Below are positions 28,194-37,149 of a stretch of DNA of 64,000 bases, in pieces (positions within the stretch are counted from its first letter, which is position 1; the number at the start of each line of letters is the position of its first letter). The notes beneath the pieces were generated by a model that made no database searches, was not told the origin of the DNA, and saw only the letters and a list, made by a program, of their open reading frames with translations. A program made the position numbers and the translations under genes. The stretch comes from Gemmatimonadales bacterium UBA7835 (GTDB taxonomy: Bacteria; Gemmatimonadota; Gemmatimonadetes; Longimicrobiales; Gaopeijiaceae): assembly GCA_002500925.1 (NCBI GenBank), contig DLTN01000123.1, positions 1-64,000 on the forward strand, written 5' to 3'.

Positions 28194-29069
28194 TCAGAGC
28201 GGAAGCGGGACCGGAGTTTCTCCACTCCAGTCGTAGAATCCTTTTCCTGTCTTTCGACCATAGCGGTTCATAGCGACAATCCGTTTCAGGAGAGGAGGAG
28301 GTGCGTAACGCTCCTCCCTATATTCATCGAACATGATCTCCGAGATCTTGTAGAGCGTGTCGATCCCGACAAAATCACACAGCATGAACGGTCCCATCGG
28401 GTATCCGCAGCCTAACGACATCCCGGTGTCTATATCCTGGACACTCGCAACGCCCCGCTCCAGCTGCCGAATTGCATCGAGCATATAAGGAACGAGCAGG
28501 AGGTTAACTACGAAGCCTGAGTTATCCTTGGCAGCTATCGGGACTTTCCCGAGAGCCTTGGCAAACTCGAATGCCCGGTCGTAGGTCTCCTCACTCGTTG
28601 CTATCGTGCGCACAACCTCGACCAACTTCATCACCGGTACCGGATTGAAGAAATGCAACCCTACAAAGCGGTCTGCACGCGCATTGGCAGCCATGTCTGT
28701 AATAGTGAGCGAACTTGTGTTAGACGCAAAAATCGTGTCAGGCGAGCATAACCCGTCCAGCTCACTGAAAAGTGCATTCTTGAGCTCTAAGCTCTCTACG
28801 ATCGCCTCAATAACAATGTCGCAGTGAGCGATATCTTCCAAAGCCGTCACAAACGTAAGACACTCCCAAGCAGCATCGCGCTCCTCAGGTGTCAGCTTCT
28901 CTTTCTCCACCGCCCGATCCATTGACTTCCGGATCCTTTTCTGTCCGGCCTCTAGAAGGTCGCTGTTCATCTCGCGAACAGTCACCGTGAAGCCACTCTT
29001 AGCCGCCACCTCCGCAATACCACTACCCATGAGCCCGCACCCTACGACTCCAACATTGGTGATGCTCAA
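28194..29069 (-). CDS. 3-hydroxyacyl-CoA (3-hydroxybutyryl-CoA) dehydrogenase
   Basis: A 291-residue single-chain enzyme, the size of 3-hydroxybutyryl-CoA dehydrogenases. The Rossmann motif GCGLMGSG is at 10-17. The catalytic His and its surroundings are in RFVGLHFFNPVPVMKLVEVV, followed by KDNSGFVVNLLLVPYM. It oxidises 3-hydroxyacyl-CoA with NAD+ or runs in reverse in synthesis of butyryl-CoA or PHB precursors. It follows an unknown membrane protein and a thiolase on the same strand, consistent with one acyl-CoA operon. Confidence 0.9.
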   Translation of the reverse strand: MSITNVGVVGCGLMGSGIAEVAAKSGFTVTVREMNSDLLEAGQKRIRKSMDRAVEKEKLTPEERDAAWECLTFVTALEDIAHCDIVIEAIVESLELKNALFSELDGLCSPDTIFASNTSSLTITDMAANARADRFVGLHFFNPVPVMKLVEVVRTIATSEETYDRAFEFAKALGKVPIAAKDNSGFVVNLLLVPYMLDAIRQLERGVASVQDIDTGMSLGCGYPMGPFMLCDFVGIDTLYKISEIMFDEYREERYAPPPLLKRIVAMNRYGRKTGKGFYDWSGETPVPLPL

Positions 29070-29091
29070 CTCTTCCTCCTTATAGTGAATC

Positions 29092-29949
29092 TCACTCTAC
29101 GCCTTCTTCTGTTCGTGAAAAATCACGGGCAACCCCGTGAAAATGTCGCTTGACCCAGCGTCTCCATGACGCAGGTGGAGGCTCTAACGCCTCTCCCGTC
29201 TCAAGACGGTCCAATACACCATCGATCTCCGCTATAACCTGCGCGATTTTCATTCTACGCCGTTGCACCACCCCATTCCCAATAGCTACCCACACTCCTA
29301 AGCAGGTGACAAGTCCCGCAACGCTCGCCAAAGTGATTAAACCCCCAGTCACTATGCCCCCAAGAACAGTAACCAACGCCCCGGCTGCCGCACCCACAAC
29401 ACCTCCTCCCAAAGCCGCCTGAGCGATCCAGGCAGACCTGTTTCCGTGATCGACAAGTAACTCTACCAATACACGCTCATTGTCGAGCTTCTCTAGACGA
29501 ACCTCGACAGACTTCGCTGAGGCGATGTAATGTTCCTGGGACGTCAAGCTCGCTGCTCGAGCGAGCCGAGAAACCCAATCGACAGCCGGCTGGTAGACGA
29601 GGAGGTCGGGGGTCCTGCGCACAGGGCGAAGTAGCTGCGAGGCTACTAAGAAATCGTCTAACCGATCTTTCAAGTTGACTCTAGCATCAGACACTACACG
29701 CGAAGCAGTCACGGTTTCAAACCCAAAGATACGATCGAGGGTCGTACCTCCTCCACTGCTTCGAACCTCCATAAGGGCCCTGCGCACGTCGGTTTCACGT
29801 AGCCCCACCTCTGACGCTATTCGAAAAAGTTCGACTTCACTCACTCGTCCCTCTTTGGCATCCAGATCCCCAGTCGCCAGCTCTGCGGCACGTCGAATGA
29901 CCGAGTCGAACTGCTGCCGACTCAGATTACTACCGGTCTCGTCACTCAC
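29092..29949 (-). CDS. Predicted membrane protein of unknown function between thiolase and hydroxyacyl-CoA dehydrogenase
   Basis: A 285-residue protein. The N-terminus (about 1-70) is helical and charged (QFDSVIRRAAELATGDLDAK). The middle is soluble, and a glycine- and alanine-rich stretch of about 50 residues (AALGGGVVGAAAGALVTVLG onward) should form two membrane segments. The C-terminus is basic. I chose the GTG at 29949, 26 nt after the thiolase stop; the frame extends into the thiolase gene to 30024. I do not recognise the family, and no enzymatic motif is seen. The position suggests co-expression with acyl-CoA enzymes. Confidence 0.55.
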   Translation of the reverse strand: MSDETGSNLSRQQFDSVIRRAAELATGDLDAKEGRVSEVELFRIASEVGLRETDVRRALMEVRSSGGGTTLDRIFGFETVTASRVVSDARVNLKDRLDDFLVASQLLRPVRRTPDLLVYQPAVDWVSRLARAASLTSQEHYIASAKSVEVRLEKLDNERVLVELLVDHGNRSAWIAQAALGGGVVGAAAGALVTVLGGIVTGGLITLASVAGLVTCLGVWVAIGNGVVQRRRMKIAQVIAEIDGVLDRLETGEALEPPPASWRRWVKRHFHGVARDFSRTEEGVE

Positions 29950-29975
29950 GAGAGAGAGGACCCCGATGGCACGAC

Positions 29976-31184
29976 CTAGAGCGCTTCTACGATGACAGCG
30001 CCACCCTGACCCCCGCCAATACAAGCAGAACCTAGGCCAAGCCTCTCACCACGGCGTCGCAGTTCGTGAAGAAGATGAATCGTGATCCGTGCACCCGATG
30101 CTGCTAAGGGATGTGTGAGCCCTATTGCCCCCCCGTTCACATTCGTTCTGTCAGGATCTAGACCAAGCTCTTTTTCGACAGCTTTGTACTGTGGTGCAAA
30201 AGCTTCATTCACTTCGACCAGGTCGATGTCTTCGAGAGACAGGCCAGCTTTTTCAAGGGCCATCCGGGCAGCCGGAGCTGGGCCAATTCCCATGACTTTA
30301 GGCTCCACGCCGACGAAACCCCATGACAGTATCCGACCGATCGGATTGACTCCGTTTGCCTCCGCCCACTCGGCGCTCGCGAGAACCGCACTTGCCGCCC
30401 CGTCGCCAATCCCGCTGGCATTCCCAGCTGTTACAAGTCCGTCTTTGCGGAAATAAGGGCGCAATCCGCTCAGAGATTCCAGGTTCGTGTCAGGGCGTAT
30501 GTGCTCGTCGGTCGCGTAGACCCTCTCACCTTTTCTGGACTTTATAACGATCTCGGCAATTTCGGCGTCGAAGTACCCATTGTCCCAAGCTGCCTTTGCT
30601 CGTTGATGAGAACTCACAGCCACCTGATCGGCCTCTTCCCTCGTGACCGCGTAGCGGTCTGCAAGCTCCTCGGCAGTTTGAGCCATCGTGAGGTCGCAGT
30701 TAGTGTCTAGCAGGGCCTCCCAGAGCAGATCTTCGAGGTTGGAGCCGGCCGGGCCCAATCGGAGTGCCTTCCCCCACCGAGCGCCACGAACAACATGTGG
30801 TGCCTGACTCATAGACTCCGTTCCACCGGTCAGGCACACATCTGCTTCACCGAGAACAATTTCTTTCGCTCCTTGGACAACCGCCTCGAAACCCGAACCG
30901 CAAAGCCGGTTGACGGTCAGCGCAGGGCGATCTTGGGGTACGCCAGAGCGGAGCGCTACGTGCCGAGCCAAGTAAATCGAGTCGGCCGACGTTTGCAGGG
31001 CGTTGCCCACAAACGTTTGATCCACCTGACTAGGTGTAAGACCTGCTGCCTCGATCGCAGCTTGGCTACTGAATACACCCAGGTCAGTAGCAGTAAAATC
31101 CTTGAGTGAGCCACCGAAGGTACCGAAGCCGGTACGCTTCCCGGAGAGAACGACTACTTCGCGTGAATGACCCTGCGTTGCCAT
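29976..31184 (-). CDS. Acetyl-CoA C-acyltransferase (thiolase)
   Basis: A 402-residue thiolase. The acyl-accepting Cys95 is in NRLCGSGF; the catalytic His is in GLTHPLAASGAR; the second Cys is in GSACIGGGQGGAV. Thiolases cleave 3-ketoacyl-CoA with CoA or condense two acetyl-CoA. Together with the hydroxyacyl-CoA dehydrogenase downstream it covers the last two steps of beta-oxidation, or the first two of acetoacetyl/3-hydroxybutyryl-CoA formation. A 169-nt gap upstream likely carries the promoter. Confidence 0.92.
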   Translation of the reverse strand: MATQGHSREVVVLSGKRTGFGTFGGSLKDFTATDLGVFSSQAAIEAAGLTPSQVDQTFVGNALQTSADSIYLARHVALRSGVPQDRPALTVNRLCGSGFEAVVQGAKEIVLGEADVCLTGGTESMSQAPHVVRGARWGKALRLGPAGSNLEDLLWEALLDTNCDLTMAQTAEELADRYAVTREEADQVAVSSHQRAKAAWDNGYFDAEIAEIVIKSRKGERVYATDEHIRPDTNLESLSGLRPYFRKDGLVTAGNASGIGDGAASAVLASAEWAEANGVNPIGRILSWGFVGVEPKVMGIGPAPAARMALEKAGLSLEDIDLVEVNEAFAPQYKAVEKELGLDPDRTNVNGGAIGLTHPLAASGARITIHLLHELRRRGERLGLGSACIGGGQGGAVIVEAL

Positions 31185-31353
31185 GAAGCCTCGAATAAAT
31201 GTTTAAGAAACCGAGCTTAGTTACTGAAAAGAGCGTTACCCCTAGCGGCGCAAGCGGTTCACTCCCCTATGAGAGCCTGTATGAAGGTTAGCGTGTGCTA
31301 TGGTTATTACTCCGAACCGCGCACACAAAAATAGGCCTAGTAGATCGACCCAG

Positions 31354-32418
31354 TTATGCACTCGCGGCGTAAGCCACACGAATGTGCTCAATGATCGCAG
31401 TCGCCGTCTCGGTTGTAGAAAATTTGCCACCAATGTCCGGCGTTACCTGACCCATCTTGTACGCGGACAGAACTGCGGCTTCGATGTGATCTCCTGCGGC
31501 ATAGTAGCCGAAATGATCCATCATCAGCGCAACGCAACGAATTGCTCCGATCGGGTTCGCCTTCCCCTGACCCGCGATGTCAGGAGCAGATCCGTGAACG
31601 GGCTCGAAAAGAACGTTGCGGCCAGGATGGACGTTGGCTGACGGTGCCATACCGAGACCACCCGTTATTTCTGCCGCTAGGTCGCTGATGATGTCACCAA
31701 AAAGGTTTGACGTCACAAGCACCTGGTAACGCTCCGGTCTGCGCACGAGGTCCATCGCCATGGCATCGACATACATCTCGTCTACCTCTATGTCCGCATA
31801 CTCGGAAGCTACATCGGAAAAAGTACGTCTCCATAGGTCGCCGACGTACCGCATAACGTTCGCTTTATCAACCAACGTCACCCTGTCGCGTCCTCTTGAC
31901 TCTGCAAACTGGAAGGCAGCCCGAATTATTCTTTCCACACCATGTCGCGTCGCGAGGTTCTCCTGGATAGCGACCTCGTCCGGCGTATTCTTCCTGGTTA
32001 CCCCACCCATTCCGGTATACTCGCCTTCCGTGTTTTCACGAAAAATCTCAAGCCGGAGAGGGGAAACGGCCGCTAAGGGAGACAGCTCGGGCGAAATCAG
32101 GACGCAAGGCCGGAAATTCACATAGAGGTCCAGCTTGAAGCGCATTCCAAGAAGGATGTCCTTAGCGTGCTGGTTACTCGGAACCCGAGGGTCCCCCAGG
32201 GCTCCCAAAAGAACGGCATCGTGATCCCGATCAAGCGACACGAACTCGTCTTCGGTTATAGTGATTCCATCCCTGAGGAATCGATCTGCTCCGAGATCCC
32301 ATTCTACTAGTTCGAAGGGTACACCCTCGGCTTCCGAGACGAATTCGAGCACCCGCCGAGCTTCACGAACGACTTCGACTCCAATTCCATCACCAGGGAT
32401 AAGTGCTATGCGTGGCAT
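31354..32418 (-). CDS. Isopropylmalate/tartrate dehydrogenase-type decarboxylating dehydrogenase
   Basis: A 354-residue enzyme of the isocitrate/isopropylmalate dehydrogenase family. It starts MPRIALIPGDGIG; it has the substrate-loop region FRENTEGEYTGMGG and the metal/substrate aspartates in TSNLFGDIISDLAAEITGGLG, then FEPVHGSAPDIAGQGKANP. It oxidatively decarboxylates a 2-hydroxy-3-carboxy acid using NAD+ and Mg/Mn. No leuA, leuC or leuD neighbour is present, so 3-isopropylmalate dehydrogenase and tartrate/homoisocitrate dehydrogenase remain alternatives. It follows the lipoprotein gene after 48 nt. Confidence 0.82.
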   Translation of the reverse strand: MPRIALIPGDGIGVEVVREARRVLEFVSEAEGVPFELVEWDLGADRFLRDGITITEDEFVSLDRDHDAVLLGALGDPRVPSNQHAKDILLGMRFKLDLYVNFRPCVLISPELSPLAAVSPLRLEIFRENTEGEYTGMGGVTRKNTPDEVAIQENLATRHGVERIIRAAFQFAESRGRDRVTLVDKANVMRYVGDLWRRTFSDVASEYADIEVDEMYVDAMAMDLVRRPERYQVLVTSNLFGDIISDLAAEITGGLGMAPSANVHPGRNVLFEPVHGSAPDIAGQGKANPIGAIRCVALMMDHFGYYAAGDHIEAAVLSAYKMGQVTPDIGGKFSTTETATAIIEHIRVAYAASA

Positions 32419-32466
32419 TCAATGATGTTTCGGTTTGTGACAGACGAGCGGAAACCACTCGGCAGA

Positions 32467-32922
32467 TTACGGTATGCCCGAGGGAGACGCCACCACGATT
32501 ACACCGAATCCAGGCTCACGGTTACCCTCAAGCAAAAAAGGATAAGCACCGGGCACAGCTTCGACGAACGAGATCACGAACCGCGCTCCATTCTGAAGTA
32601 GCGGCGGGGACGCAGCCTGATTATTCAAAACCATGAACTCCCAAGCCGGCTCACTCATAGCTGTTGAGTCAAAACGCACTTCATGAAGGAACCAGTCATC
32701 GGACACAAACTGGATGTAATCCCCTTCCTGAACGAGGATCGAATCTGGATGAGCCCGCTCTTGGCCCGCCATCGTGAGTCTCACTGTATGAACCCGATCA
32801 GTTCCCGACAGACCCAACTCTTCCATCAGCTGCAAGTCCGGACGCAACGCCGGATTTCCTTGCTCGCAAGCTGCACTGCCCATTAACAGAAAGGCTGCGA
32901 TATAATGCCCGCACAGCCTCAA
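32467..32922 (-). CDS. Cupredoxin-like lipoprotein, copper ligands not evident
   Basis: A 151-residue exported protein. The signal ends in LLMGSAAC, a plausible lipobox with Cys19. The rest looks like a cupredoxin beta-barrel: VHTVRLTMAGQERAHPDSIL, VQEGDYIQFVSDDWFLHEVRFD, then PGAYPFLLEGN. A histidine (FLHEV) sits where the first copper ligand should be, but the C-terminal Cys-x-His-x-Met loop of blue copper proteins is not there. It is therefore probably not a classical electron carrier. Function unknown; likely periplasmic or outer-membrane anchored. Confidence 0.6.
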   Translation of the reverse strand: MRLCGHYIAAFLLMGSAACEQGNPALRPDLQLMEELGLSGTDRVHTVRLTMAGQERAHPDSILVQEGDYIQFVSDDWFLHEVRFDSTAMSEPAWEFMVLNNQAASPPLLQNGARFVISFVEAVPGAYPFLLEGNREPGFGVIVVASPSGIP

Positions 32923-32949
32923 CTGGACGCCCCAAAAAACGTCAGAGTC

Positions 32950-34053
32950 CTATTCCTCGAGTTCCAGGCGAATGAGGCCTGCTTCGACGGCGGCACGAAG
33001 AAAGTACTCCGGATCAGCACTCGGTACACTGACACCGGCCTGATCTTGCCATCGTTCAGCAAGTCTACGCATATAGTCCTGCACCGTTTCGTGGCCGAAG
33101 CCAGCCTGATCGCGCATTTGGCGAATTATTTCAGCCCAGTCTCCGCGCAACAGATGCCCGTCGGCAAGCCGGATCATACGGGAGTCCACACTGCCATCTT
33201 CCTGGAGTTCGAAAAGCTCGAGCTGGCTCGGGTCAAGATAGACATCCGTGTGAGCCGCATCCATACTGTTTTCGACGTCTGCAAGGAGTCGGTCTATGGG
33301 GTCCTCCATCTCCTCCAGCTCATTGAGCCTCTGCTCCCATGGCGCAAGCCTCGGATCCCCGGACTCTACGTGCCAGAGTGTCCGCTTGAGTTCCATCAGG
33401 CGCCATACGGCAAGAGGATCCCAATGCTCTTGAGGCGGAACCTGTTCCAACTCTCTCAGGGAGCCCTCCCAGTCACCGCGGTCATAAAACAAGTGACCGA
33501 GAAAAATACGTGCCTCATAGAGATCGGGATTTAGGCGAAGTGCTCGTCTAACCTGACGGCCAGCTCTCACCTCATCACCGAGCCGGTGCAACGTATAGCC
33601 GAGTGCTGCTGCCGCATCTGCGGAATCCGGACGGCTCGCCGCTGCCTTCGCAAAGATGTCGTAACAATCTGTGTACAGAGCGGCCCCATACAGGGCTCGG
33701 CCGATCGTGAGCATCAGTTCGACATCATCATCGAGCCCCATCGACACAACACGATCAAAGAGACGAAGGGCCTGACGGTGCTCCCCAAAGCGCAAAAGAG
33801 TTTCACCCAAACCAACAAGAGCATCTTCGTGAGCTGCATCCAGTGAGACTGCCCTTTCAAATGCGTGCCGCGCCCAAGCATACTCCTCACGGGCAAGCCG
33901 GGCATAGCCGAGACCAACGCAGAGATCGACTGCTTTTGGGTACCGTGACAGACCCTCCTTGAGCACCTCGAGAGCGCCGTGGTAGTCACCTTTACTGTAG
34001 AGTTGGTGGGCCCGCTCGTCGTATTCCTCAGATGAGAGGAACAATTCGGACAT
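32950..34053 (-). CDS. Tetratricopeptide-repeat protein
   Basis: A 367-residue protein with about six TPR units between residues 8 and 225; typical 34-residue units include ALVGLGETLLRFGEHRQALR and AAALGYTLHRLGDEVRAGRQ. The last third is acidic and not repetitive (RLADVENSMDAAHTDVYLDP). There is no signal peptide or membrane segment, so a cytoplasmic scaffold is likely. The final part (RLAERWQDQAGVSVPSADPE) may be a separate small domain. The partner is unknown. It precedes the cupredoxin-like gene by 27 nt on the same strand. Confidence 0.75.
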   Translation of the reverse strand: MSELFLSSEEYDERAHQLYSKGDYHGALEVLKEGLSRYPKAVDLCVGLGYARLAREEYAWARHAFERAVSLDAAHEDALVGLGETLLRFGEHRQALRLFDRVVSMGLDDDVELMLTIGRALYGAALYTDCYDIFAKAAASRPDSADAAAALGYTLHRLGDEVRAGRQVRRALRLNPDLYEARIFLGHLFYDRGDWEGSLRELEQVPPQEHWDPLAVWRLMELKRTLWHVESGDPRLAPWEQRLNELEEMEDPIDRLLADVENSMDAAHTDVYLDPSQLELFELQEDGSVDSRMIRLADGHLLRGDWAEIIRQMRDQAGFGHETVQDYMRRLAERWQDQAGVSVPSADPEYFLRAAVEAGLIRLELEE

Positions 34054-34175
34054 CTACTAGACTCCGGGTTGAGACACGGGCAATCGCACAGCAGAGGTCA
34101 TGCGGGCAATTCTAACGTGCGTGCTCGATTCAGGGTATACCACCACCGGGTCCATTCTGCTCCCAGCCCAGTCCC

Positions 34176-34532
34176 TCAGACCTTACCGTAAGCGATGCCG
34201 CAGTGATTGCAAACCAGAGACTTGCCAGCCCGGACCAGGCGCGCGCTCATCACGCACCGCGGGCATGCAGGTTCTTCACCCGATGTAAGCGCATCCCTGA
34301 CCTTCTTTCGTTCGGTCCGAGTCGCTTTACGTATGGCCACCTCGTAGCGAAGCCAGGACGCGTTGCACTCAAATATGCCGACCGCATCCCCCGTCTCCTC
34401 TTGGCGAATCCCGAGACAAATGAGAAACCCCCCGTTAGGGGATTCCATCTGCTGTCCAGCATAGTATTGCTTTAGCAGCTGTTTCTCGCGGTCCAGCCGA
34501 AACGCGTCGCCCAAGTGCTCCCCCTCGGTCAC
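34176..34532 (-). CDS. Small protein with C-terminal zinc ribbon
   Basis: A 118-residue protein. The C-terminal 35 residues contain two CxxC knuckles (CPRC and CNHC), 19 residues apart, a zinc-ribbon arrangement. The middle is basic and helical (RKATRTERKKVRDALTSGEE). The GTG at 34532 has no good ribosome binding site, so the start is uncertain. Function unknown; nucleic-acid or protein binding would be typical for zinc ribbons. Confidence 0.5.
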   Translation of the reverse strand: MTEGEHLGDAFRLDREKQLLKQYYAGQQMESPNGGFLICLGIRQEETGDAVGIFECNASWLRYEVAIRKATRTERKKVRDALTSGEEPACPRCVMSARLVRAGKSLVCNHCGIAYGKV

Positions 34533-34743
34533 TGTCCGAAAGTCTCAGAAATCTTTAGTAACTCTAGGGTTCCCAAGCGATTTTAGACAGAAAAGTGGGC
34601 GGAAGTATACCGCATCCCAACAACGGGTCAACCAGCCTACTCTAGTCCAATTGTCGTATTCGAAAGAAACCAAGGCCGAAAGTGGCTGTAGACCTACTCG
34701 GCCCCGCCCCTAAAAGCGTAATCCATGGTACTAGAGGGATGTC

Positions 34744-34998
34744 TCAGGTGACAGCTTCTTCAACCATCCGAGAGGTGGCTTCGCCGTGCCCTATGGCAGG
34801 CTTGCAAAAACGGATCCCAATGTCGTGTAACCCTCGAAGATCAGAATCCGATAAATCAGGGTAACGCTCCCCGATGTAGTCTATAGTTTCGTCCATCCAA
34901 TGCACCTGATCGTCTTCAGCTGCCTTCAGGACGCCGCAGCGATGCACATGACTAAATAGTTCGTCACGTGCACGCTCGAGGAGCTTCTCGTGGGACAA
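34744..34998 (-). CDS. Small acidic protein of unknown function
   Basis: An 84-residue helical protein (LLERARDELFSHVHRCGVLK, then WMDETIDYIGERYPDLS). The TTG start at 34998 is convincing because AAGGAG lies six bases upstream. I do not recognise the family. It has one Cys-His-rich spot (HVHRC) but no pair of CxxC motifs. It is divergent from hyuB, with about 110 nt between the two starts. Confidence 0.55.
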   Translation of the reverse strand: MSHEKLLERARDELFSHVHRCGVLKAAEDDQVHWMDETIDYIGERYPDLSDSDLRGLHDIGIRFCKPAIGHGEATSRMVEEAVT

Positions 34999-35110
34999 AT
35001 CATTCTCCTTTAAGAGTATTGCCGTTCGCGCCTTCAGCGCGGTGCCTCAACGTCTTAGTTTCAGCCTCGGAAACTAATCGTGATCGGTTCTCAGATAAAC
35101 CGGAGCGCCA

Positions 35111-36706
35111 GTGGAACAAAGCGACGGCCTTAACGCAGTCGAACTCGAAGTGTTTCGGCACCTCTTCACCGCACTCGCGGACGAAATGGGTGCCGCTCTC
35201 AAACGTGCTTCCTTCTCGCCGAATATAAAGGAGCGCCGCGACTATTCGTGTGCACTCTTCAACCCGGCTGGAGAGGCGGTTTCATTAGGCGACCACATGC
35301 CGGTCCACCTCGGTGCCATGCCGATGAGTGTCACAGCGGCGCTCAAAGAAGTAGGAGTGATTGATCCAGGCGATGTGATATGTCTTAATGATCCGTTCTG
35401 CGGGGGGACGCACCTCCCGGATATCACTCTTATCTCGGCGGTGCATAATCCCACTGGAACCCTAATAGGTTATGTAGCCTCCAGGGCGCATCACTCAGAC
35501 GTCGGAGGATCCACCCCGGGTTCAATGCCACTAGCGCGGGAAATCTTCGAGGAAGGTCTGCGCATACCGCCAATCCGACTCTACAGGGGGGGCACTCTGA
35601 ATCAAGCAGTATGGGCCCTTCTGCTTGCGAATGTCCGAACCCCTGTCGAGCGTGCAGGAGACCTCGATGCCCAGATTGCAGCACTCCACACGGGATCGAC
35701 TCGACTTCTGGAGATCGTTGAAAGACGCGGGACCACCCGAACGCTCTCTGCCATGGACGAACTGATCACTTATGCGGATCGACTAGTGGCCACCGGTCTC
35801 AAAGAAATTCCGGACGGGACATACAAAGGAGCAGACGTAATCGAAGATGATGGCTTTGGATCGGGCCCAGTGCCGATCCTCGTCCGCATAGATGTGAAAG
35901 GATCCCTGCTTGAAATCGATTTCTCCGGCACCTCCCCCCAAGTCCCGGGAGGAGTAAACGCTGTGGAGGCCATAACGTCTTCAGCCACACGATACGTAGT
36001 CCGTTGCGTAGTAGAAGCACTACTAGGAGAGCAGTTGCCAGCAGGTGGCGGCTCCATGTCCTCCGTAATGCTCCACCTACCTGAACGCAGCGTAGTCAAC
36101 GCCGCCGCTCCCGCGTCTGTAGCCGCAGGAAACGTTGAGACCAGTCAACGAATCACCGACGTACTATTCCGGGCTTTCGGGAAAGCCCTTCCCGACCTGA
36201 TACCGGCACTCTCCCAGGGCACTATGAACAACACAACGATCGGCGGCACAGACCCGAGAACAGGTGAGGCATTCGCGTATTATGAGACGATCGGTGGTGG
36301 GATGGGAGCAGGCCCTACTGGTGACGGTCTAAGTGGTGTGCACGTGCACATGTCTAACTCGCTCAATACTCCCATTGAAGCGCTTGAGCACGCATACCCC
36401 TTCCGTATCACCCAATATGGCATCCGTCGAGAATCTGGTGGCAGCGGGAAACACAGGGGCGGTGACGGCCTACGTCGCGATCTCCAGGTGATCGGTCCGT
36501 GTAGGGTAGCGCTCCTAAGCGAACGGAGAGAACATGGGCCCGCAGGTGCCCAGGGTGGGGCAAGCGGTGCACCAGGTGAAAACGTACTCATCCGGCACGG
36601 GGAGGAACGCGTGCTTCGAGGGAAAGACACCTTTTGGGTTGAAGCCGGGGATATTTTGAGTATTCGCTCACCCGGAGGCGGGGGCTGGGGCCACGCCGAG
36701 GACTAG
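35111..36706 (+). CDS. Hydantoinase B/oxoprolinase family protein (HyuB)
   Basis: A 531-residue protein of the HyuB family. The N-terminal block FSPNIKERRDYSCALFNPAG, LNDPFCGGTHLPDITL, and the C-terminal glycine-rich end SPGGGGWG are typical. HyuB normally works with HyuA as an ATP-dependent N-methylhydantoinase, 5-oxoprolinase or acetone carboxylase-like enzyme. No hyuA is beside it, so the substrate is open. The GTG start has GGAG five bases ahead. It is followed 15 nt later by a DUF6941-like gene and then LPS genes on the same strand. Confidence 0.85.
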   Translation: MEQSDGLNAVELEVFRHLFTALADEMGAALKRASFSPNIKERRDYSCALFNPAGEAVSLGDHMPVHLGAMPMSVTAALKEVGVIDPGDVICLNDPFCGGTHLPDITLISAVHNPTGTLIGYVASRAHHSDVGGSTPGSMPLAREIFEEGLRIPPIRLYRGGTLNQAVWALLLANVRTPVERAGDLDAQIAALHTGSTRLLEIVERRGTTRTLSAMDELITYADRLVATGLKEIPDGTYKGADVIEDDGFGSGPVPILVRIDVKGSLLEIDFSGTSPQVPGGVNAVEAITSSATRYVVRCVVEALLGEQLPAGGGSMSSVMLHLPERSVVNAAAPASVAAGNVETSQRITDVLFRAFGKALPDLIPALSQGTMNNTTIGGTDPRTGEAFAYYETIGGGMGAGPTGDGLSGVHVHMSNSLNTPIEALEHAYPFRITQYGIRRESGGSGKHRGGDGLRRDLQVIGPCRVALLSERREHGPAGAQGGASGAPGENVLIRHGEERVLRGKDTFWVEAGDILSIRSPGGGGWGHAED

Positions 36707-36721
36707 GAAAAAGGGGATCTT

Positions 36722-37138
36722 ATGAAGCTTCGATTTTCGGCCGTCTGCGAGGACGCTCAACCAAGGACAGATGGACGCTTGGACGTCCACGGAATATTTC
36801 ACTCTCTACCCGCGCCTGGGTTCCCAGCACTCCAAGACCACATGGTCCTTGTGATCGTAATCGAATGGGATCGTGAGGACTACGGCCGTTACCGTTTTCA
36901 AGTAACTCTCGACCATGAGACAGCACCGTTTTCTGAACGGGTCCTGGACGTCGAAACAGAGGTGCGTAAGCCTACCGCATTTGAAGCGGGCGCCAAAACG
37001 CCAGTCATAGTCCCGATGCACGAGGTCCTGTTCCCTCATCCGGGGCAGTACACGTTCCGGATTAAAGCTAAAGGCAATACAATCGACGGCCCGGGCGTAT
37101 ACCTAGTCGAAGTCCCAGAAGCCCAGACCGACACCTGA
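36722..37138 (+). CDS. DUF6941-like protein
   Basis: A 138-residue all-beta-looking protein (LRFSAVCEDAQPRTDGRLDV, HGIFHSLPAPGFPAL, then PGQYTFRIKA). The pattern resembles the DUF6941 group of small bacterial proteins of unknown function, which begin with an 'accessory data/activity' strand and a GxFxxI turn; the assignment is from memory and moderate. A good purine-rich site (AAAAAGGGG) precedes the ATG. It lies between hyuB and the Kdo-kinase gene with short spacers, probably in one transcript. Confidence 0.6.
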   Translation: MKLRFSAVCEDAQPRTDGRLDVHGIFHSLPAPGFPALQDHMVLVIVIEWDREDYGRYRFQVTLDHETAPFSERVLDVETEVRKPTAFEAGAKTPVIVPMHEVLFPHPGQYTFRIKAKGNTIDGPGVYLVEVPEAQTDT

Positions 37139-37149
37139 CGGAGGCTTCC

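Noticed and set aside
31293..31326. Inverted repeat GTGTGC...GCACAC as a terminator after the isopropylmalate dehydrogenase-type gene
   Set aside because: The A/T run is on the wrong side for the minus-strand transcript, and the stem is interrupted.
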